NCBI GenBank assembly: GCA_037724045.1
Contig: JBBJOW010000100.1
Location: 1-6,757, forward strand
Length of the DNA: 6,757 bases
Source: DATLGB01 sp037724045
GTDB lineage: Bacteria > Actinomycetota > Thermoleophilia > Solirubrobacterales > Solirubrobacteraceae
Reading direction: 5' to 3'
Part shown: positions 4,928 through 6,757 of the stretch, piece after piece
Numbering within the stretch: the stretch's first letter is position 1
Layout of the letters: each line of letters begins with the position of its first letter
The notes under the pieces: generated by a model
Told to the model about the DNA's origin: nothing
Databases searched by the model: none
The model's input: only the letters and a program-made list of their open reading frames with translations
Made by a program: the position numbers and the translations under genes

Positions 4928-5920
4928 TCAGGCGGCCGGGGAGGATAGCACCGGGGCCAGAGCCTCGATTACCGTCCTCTGCTCGTCCACGGAACCCGCC
5001 CTTTGCAGGGCATTCTGGGTCTCCTTGGTCGCTCCGAGGCGCTCGACGTACCAAGGGTGGAACTTCTTGAGGTAGCTCGCCGCCCGCTCGGGGCCGAGGT
5101 GCTCGACGGCCCGGTCGAGGACCCAGAGCCACTCCGCGACGATCACGTCGGCCGTCGGCGGCACGTCGCGGGTTCCGAGCACCTCCTCGAACAGCCATGG
5201 GTTCCCCAGCGCGCCGCGCGCGAGCATGACCGCGGCGCAGCCCGTGTGCTCGAACACCCAGCGGATGTGCTCGGCCCCCGCCATGCCGCCGGACACGATC
5301 ACCGGCACGGGGTCGAGCTCGGCCACCAGCGCGGCCGCGAGGTCGTAGTCGGGCGTGCCCTTGTGGCGGACCTTGACGTCGCGCGGGTGGAAGGTGATGC
5401 CGGCGACCCCGCCGTCGGCGACCAGGGCGCGGGCCGCCTCGACGCCCTCGGCGCGCAGCTTGACGGTGACCGGCAGCCCCGACCCCTCGCGGGCCGCGCG
5501 CGCGATCGCGACCGCTCGCGCCGGGTCCCGCGGCAGCGCCGCCCCCGCGCCCGTCTTCATGACCTTGGGCACCGGGCAGCCCATGTTGAGGTCGATCAGG
5601 TCGGCGCCCGCCTCCGCGACGCTCGCCGCGGCCGAGCGCATCACGTCCGGGTCGTGCCCGAAGAGCTGGATGGCGATCGGCCCGGATGGGGTGGGCCCGG
5701 CTTCCCGCTCCCGCGGGTCGATGTACAGCAGCTCGCTCAGGGTGCGCTCGTTGCGGTAATGGATGGCGTGGCTGGAGATCATCTCCGACACCACCAGACC
5801 GGCGCCGTGGCGGCGCGCCTGGAGCCGGACGAACCAGTTGCCGATGCCCGCCAGCGGCGCGAGCACGACGCGGTTGGGGACGGGCAGCCCGCCCAGGGTC
5901 CAGGGTTCGTCCAGACGCAC
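4928..5920 (-). CDS. dus: tRNA-dihydrouridine synthase (Dus, DusB-like)
   Basis: A 330-residue FMN-dependent enzyme that reduces specific uridines in the tRNA D-loop using NADPH. The TIM barrel begins with LAPLAGIGNWFVRL (20-33) and SEM (45-47). The catalytic motif LNMGCPVPKVMKTGAGAA (111-128) includes the proton-donor Cys115. TVKLR (152-156) supplies the FMN-binding Lys154, and HPRD (178-181), VSGGM (209-213) and LARGALGNPWLF (233-244) complete the flavin site. The C-terminal helical tRNA-binding domain follows (about 255-325). HPRD replaces the more common HGRT, a variation I believe occurs in actinobacteria. I chose the GTG at 5918-5920 because the conserved protein begins there and a longer in-frame extension would run antisense through the HAD gene. 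No Shine-Dalgarno site is present, and a TAGCGT hexamer 7 nt upstream suggests a leaderless mRNA. Confidence 0.93.
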   Translation of the reverse strand: MRLDEPWTLGGLPVPNRVVLAPLAGIGNWFVRLQARRHGAGLVVSEMISSHAIHYRNERTLSELLYIDPREREAGPTPSGPIAIQLFGHDPDVMRSAAASVAEAGADLIDLNMGCPVPKVMKTGAGAALPRDPARAVAIARAAREGSGLPVTVKLRAEGVEAARALVADGGVAGITFHPRDVKVRHKGTPDYDLAAALVAELDPVPVIVSGGMAGAEHIRWVFEHTGCAAVMLARGALGNPWLFEEVLGTRDVPPTADVIVAEWLWVLDRAVEHLGPERAASYLKKFHPWYVERLGATKETQNALQRAGSVDEQRTVIEALAPVLSSPAA

Positions 5921-5926
5921 CGCACT

Positions 5927-5933
5927 TACGCTA
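5927..5933. promoter_or_regulatory. Overlapping divergent -10-like elements between dus and the HAD gene
   Basis: TACGCTA contains TACGCT on the plus strand (5927-5932) and TAGCGT on the minus strand (5928-5933), both fitting the TANNNT actinobacterial -10 pattern. They lie 9 nt before the GTG at 5942 and 7 nt before the GTG at 5920, the spacing expected for leaderless transcripts. Neither gene has a Shine-Dalgarno site. Clear -35 hexamers were not seen. Confidence 0.45.
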
Positions 5934-5941
5934 CGGCGCCG

Positions 5942-6559
5942 GTGCTCGTGATCTTCGACTGTGACGGCGTGCTCGTGGACTCCGAGCGGCTCTCCTGCGC
6001 AGCGTTGCGCGATGCGCTCGCAGAGCTCGGCGTCGCCCTCACCCTCGGGGAGACGATGGCCGAGTTCCTGGGCCGCTCGCGCGCGCACATGCTCGCGCGC
6101 TCGCAGGAGCTGTCGGGAGCGCCGTTGCCCGCGGGCTGGGCGGCCGGCTACGACGCCCGCCGCGACGCGGCCTTCGCGCGCGAGCTGCAGGCGGTGCCGG
6201 GGGTCGCCGACGCCGTGGACGCCGTGGAGGCGGCGGGCCACGCCACCTGCGTCGCCTCCAGCGGCGACCATCGGAAGATGCGCCTCACGCTCGGGATGAC
6301 CGGGCTCTACGCGCGCTTCGAGGGCCGCATCTTCTCCGCCACCGAGGTCGGGGTCGGCAAGCCCGCTCCCGACCTCTTCGAGCATGCGGCCGCGCGCTCG
6401 GGCTTCGCGCCGGAGCACTGCGTCGTCGTCGAGGACTCCCACGTCGGCGTGGCGGCCGCCCGCGCCGCCGGGATGCGGGTCCTGGGCTACGGCGTCGAGG
6501 CGGACGTGACGTTCGCGTCGATGCGTCAGCTGCCGGCGCTCATCGTTCCCGCCGGGTGA
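5942..6559 (+). CDS. HAD-superfamily hydrolase, subfamily IA (phosphatase/beta-phosphoglucomutase-like)
   Basis: A 205-residue haloacid-dehalogenase-type phosphatase, probably acting on a small phosphorylated metabolite such as a sugar phosphate. Motif I is DCDGVLVDSE (6-15), with nucleophile Asp6 and acid/base Asp8. A helical C1 cap lies at about 16-83. Motif II is CVASSG (103-108) with Ser106, motif III is GKPAPDLF (139-146) with Lys140, and motif IV is VVVEDSHVGVAAARAAGM (161-178) with Glu164/Asp165. All catalytic residues are present, so it looks active. The substrate cannot be told from sequence. Starts at GTG 5942 or GTG 5948 are both possible and differ by two residues, and neither has a ribosome-binding site. 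The gene is divergent from dus with 21 bp between starts, and its last 20 bp overlap the convergent ORF 6540-6707. No terminator with a T-tract follows. Confidence 0.9.
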   Translation: MLVIFDCDGVLVDSERLSCAALRDALAELGVALTLGETMAEFLGRSRAHMLARSQELSGAPLPAGWAAGYDARRDAAFARELQAVPGVADAVDAVEAAGHATCVASSGDHRKMRLTLGMTGLYARFEGRIFSATEVGVGKPAPDLFEHAAARSGFAPEHCVVVEDSHVGVAAARAAGMRVLGYGVEADVTFASMRQLPALIVPAG

Positions 6560-6707
6560 GCCCGGCGCCGACGTCAGCCGGCGCGGCAGGCGGTACGTCG
6601 GCCTCGGCGAGCTCCTCCCGTGGGTCCCCGGGTTCCGCGCAGCTGCAGGCCTGCGCGGACTCGGCGACGAACCCCGCGAGGATGAGTGCCAGCACCAGGA
6701 GCCTCAC
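6540..6707 (-). CDS. Short secreted ACSC-type protein, probably truncated
   Basis: A 55-residue ORF. Residues 1-20 form a signal peptide (VRLLVLALILAGF, then AESAQA with an A-x-A cleavage site), and the mature part begins CSCAEPGDPREELAEAD. This is the N-terminus of a known kind of secreted actinobacterial protein that starts ACSC and continues as a beta-rich domain of well over 100 residues. Here the sequence changes after AEAD to the unrelated tail VPPAAPADVGAGLTRRER and stops, so most of the domain is missing. The start is GTG 6705-6707 with no good ribosome-binding site. An ATG 15 nt upstream with a GGAGG site opens a 5-codon frame that ends over the GTG (GTGA), so the true start may have been shifted by a one-base change. 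The family is recalled, not searched, and the function is unknown. Confidence 0.45.
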   Translation of the reverse strand: MRLLVLALILAGFVAESAQACSCAEPGDPREELAEADVPPAAPADVGAGLTRRER

Positions 6708-6725
6708 GGACGGTTGCCCATAGCC

Positions 6726-6742
6726 GACCGCCTCCGGCGGTC
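6726..6742. repeat. Perfect 7-bp hairpin upstream of the ACSC ORF
   Basis: GACCGCC-TCC-GGCGGTC on the plus strand. Read on the minus strand, the loop and inner stem contain GGAGG, the only good ribosome-binding site near the ACSC ORF, so folding could mask it. No T-tract is present, and it is too weakly placed to call a terminator of the HAD gene. Confidence 0.4.
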
Positions 6743-6757
6743 ACCCTGGACTTCCGG

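Noticed and set aside
4928..6442. A 504-codon minus-strand frame that would extend Dus upstream
   Set aside because: The extension is antisense to the HAD gene. Dus proteins of this type are about 330 residues and the conserved part begins at GTG 5920.
5003..6559. A 518-codon plus-strand frame that would extend the HAD protein upstream
   Set aside because: The upstream part is antisense to dus. The HAD fold begins with the nucleophile motif a few residues after GTG 5942.

Overview
The window looks like a high-GC actinobacterial chromosome, probably class Thermoleophilia (Solirubrobacter/Gaiella-like). This is inferred from the very GC-rich third codon positions, GTG starts, a SARP/BTAD-type regulator fragment next to a small cupin, and the style of the housekeeping proteins. 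No marker gene proves the lineage.

Layout. Most genes are on the minus strand, so in transcription order they run right to left: dus (tRNA-dihydrouridine synthase, 4928-5920), greA (4385-4867), lysS (2752-4161), then an accessory stretch (about 900-2751), then the 5' part of clpC (1-850, running off the left edge). Order dus - lysS - clpC is an old backbone also known from Firmicutes, where ctsR-mcsA-mcsB sits between lysS and clpC. Here that slot instead holds a small membrane-protein operon (a possible 43-aa basic ORF, a DUF3592-like protein and a bacterial PH-domain protein) plus a run of damaged genes. Divergent from dus is a HAD-family phosphatase (5942-6559, plus strand). The right edge holds a short secreted ACSC-type ORF on the minus strand (6540-6707).

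Two regions stand out. First, the greA-lysS junction carries two back-to-back palindromic elements (4162-4388). Each begins and ends at a CTAG tetranucleotide, and one CTAG contains the greA stop codon while another touches the lysS start. Removing everything between the outer CTAG copies restores a stop-start-adjacent greA/lysS junction, so they look like tandem non-coding (MITE-like) insertions. Second, the segment 2087-2751 is a patchwork of gene pieces: a cupin ORF that lacks its metal-binding core, the N-terminus of a SARP/BTAD regulator with its middle missing, and the tail of a secreted protein in another frame. Several joins look like precise internal deletions. This could be real gene decay or an assembly collapse.

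Functionally, the intact genes are housekeeping: translation (LysRS), transcript-cleavage (GreA), tRNA modification (Dus) and proteolysis (ClpC). Dus and the HAD gene start only 21 bp apart, with overlapping -10-like hexamers spaced correctly for leaderless mRNAs in both directions. I see no phage, CRISPR array, rRNA or tRNA.
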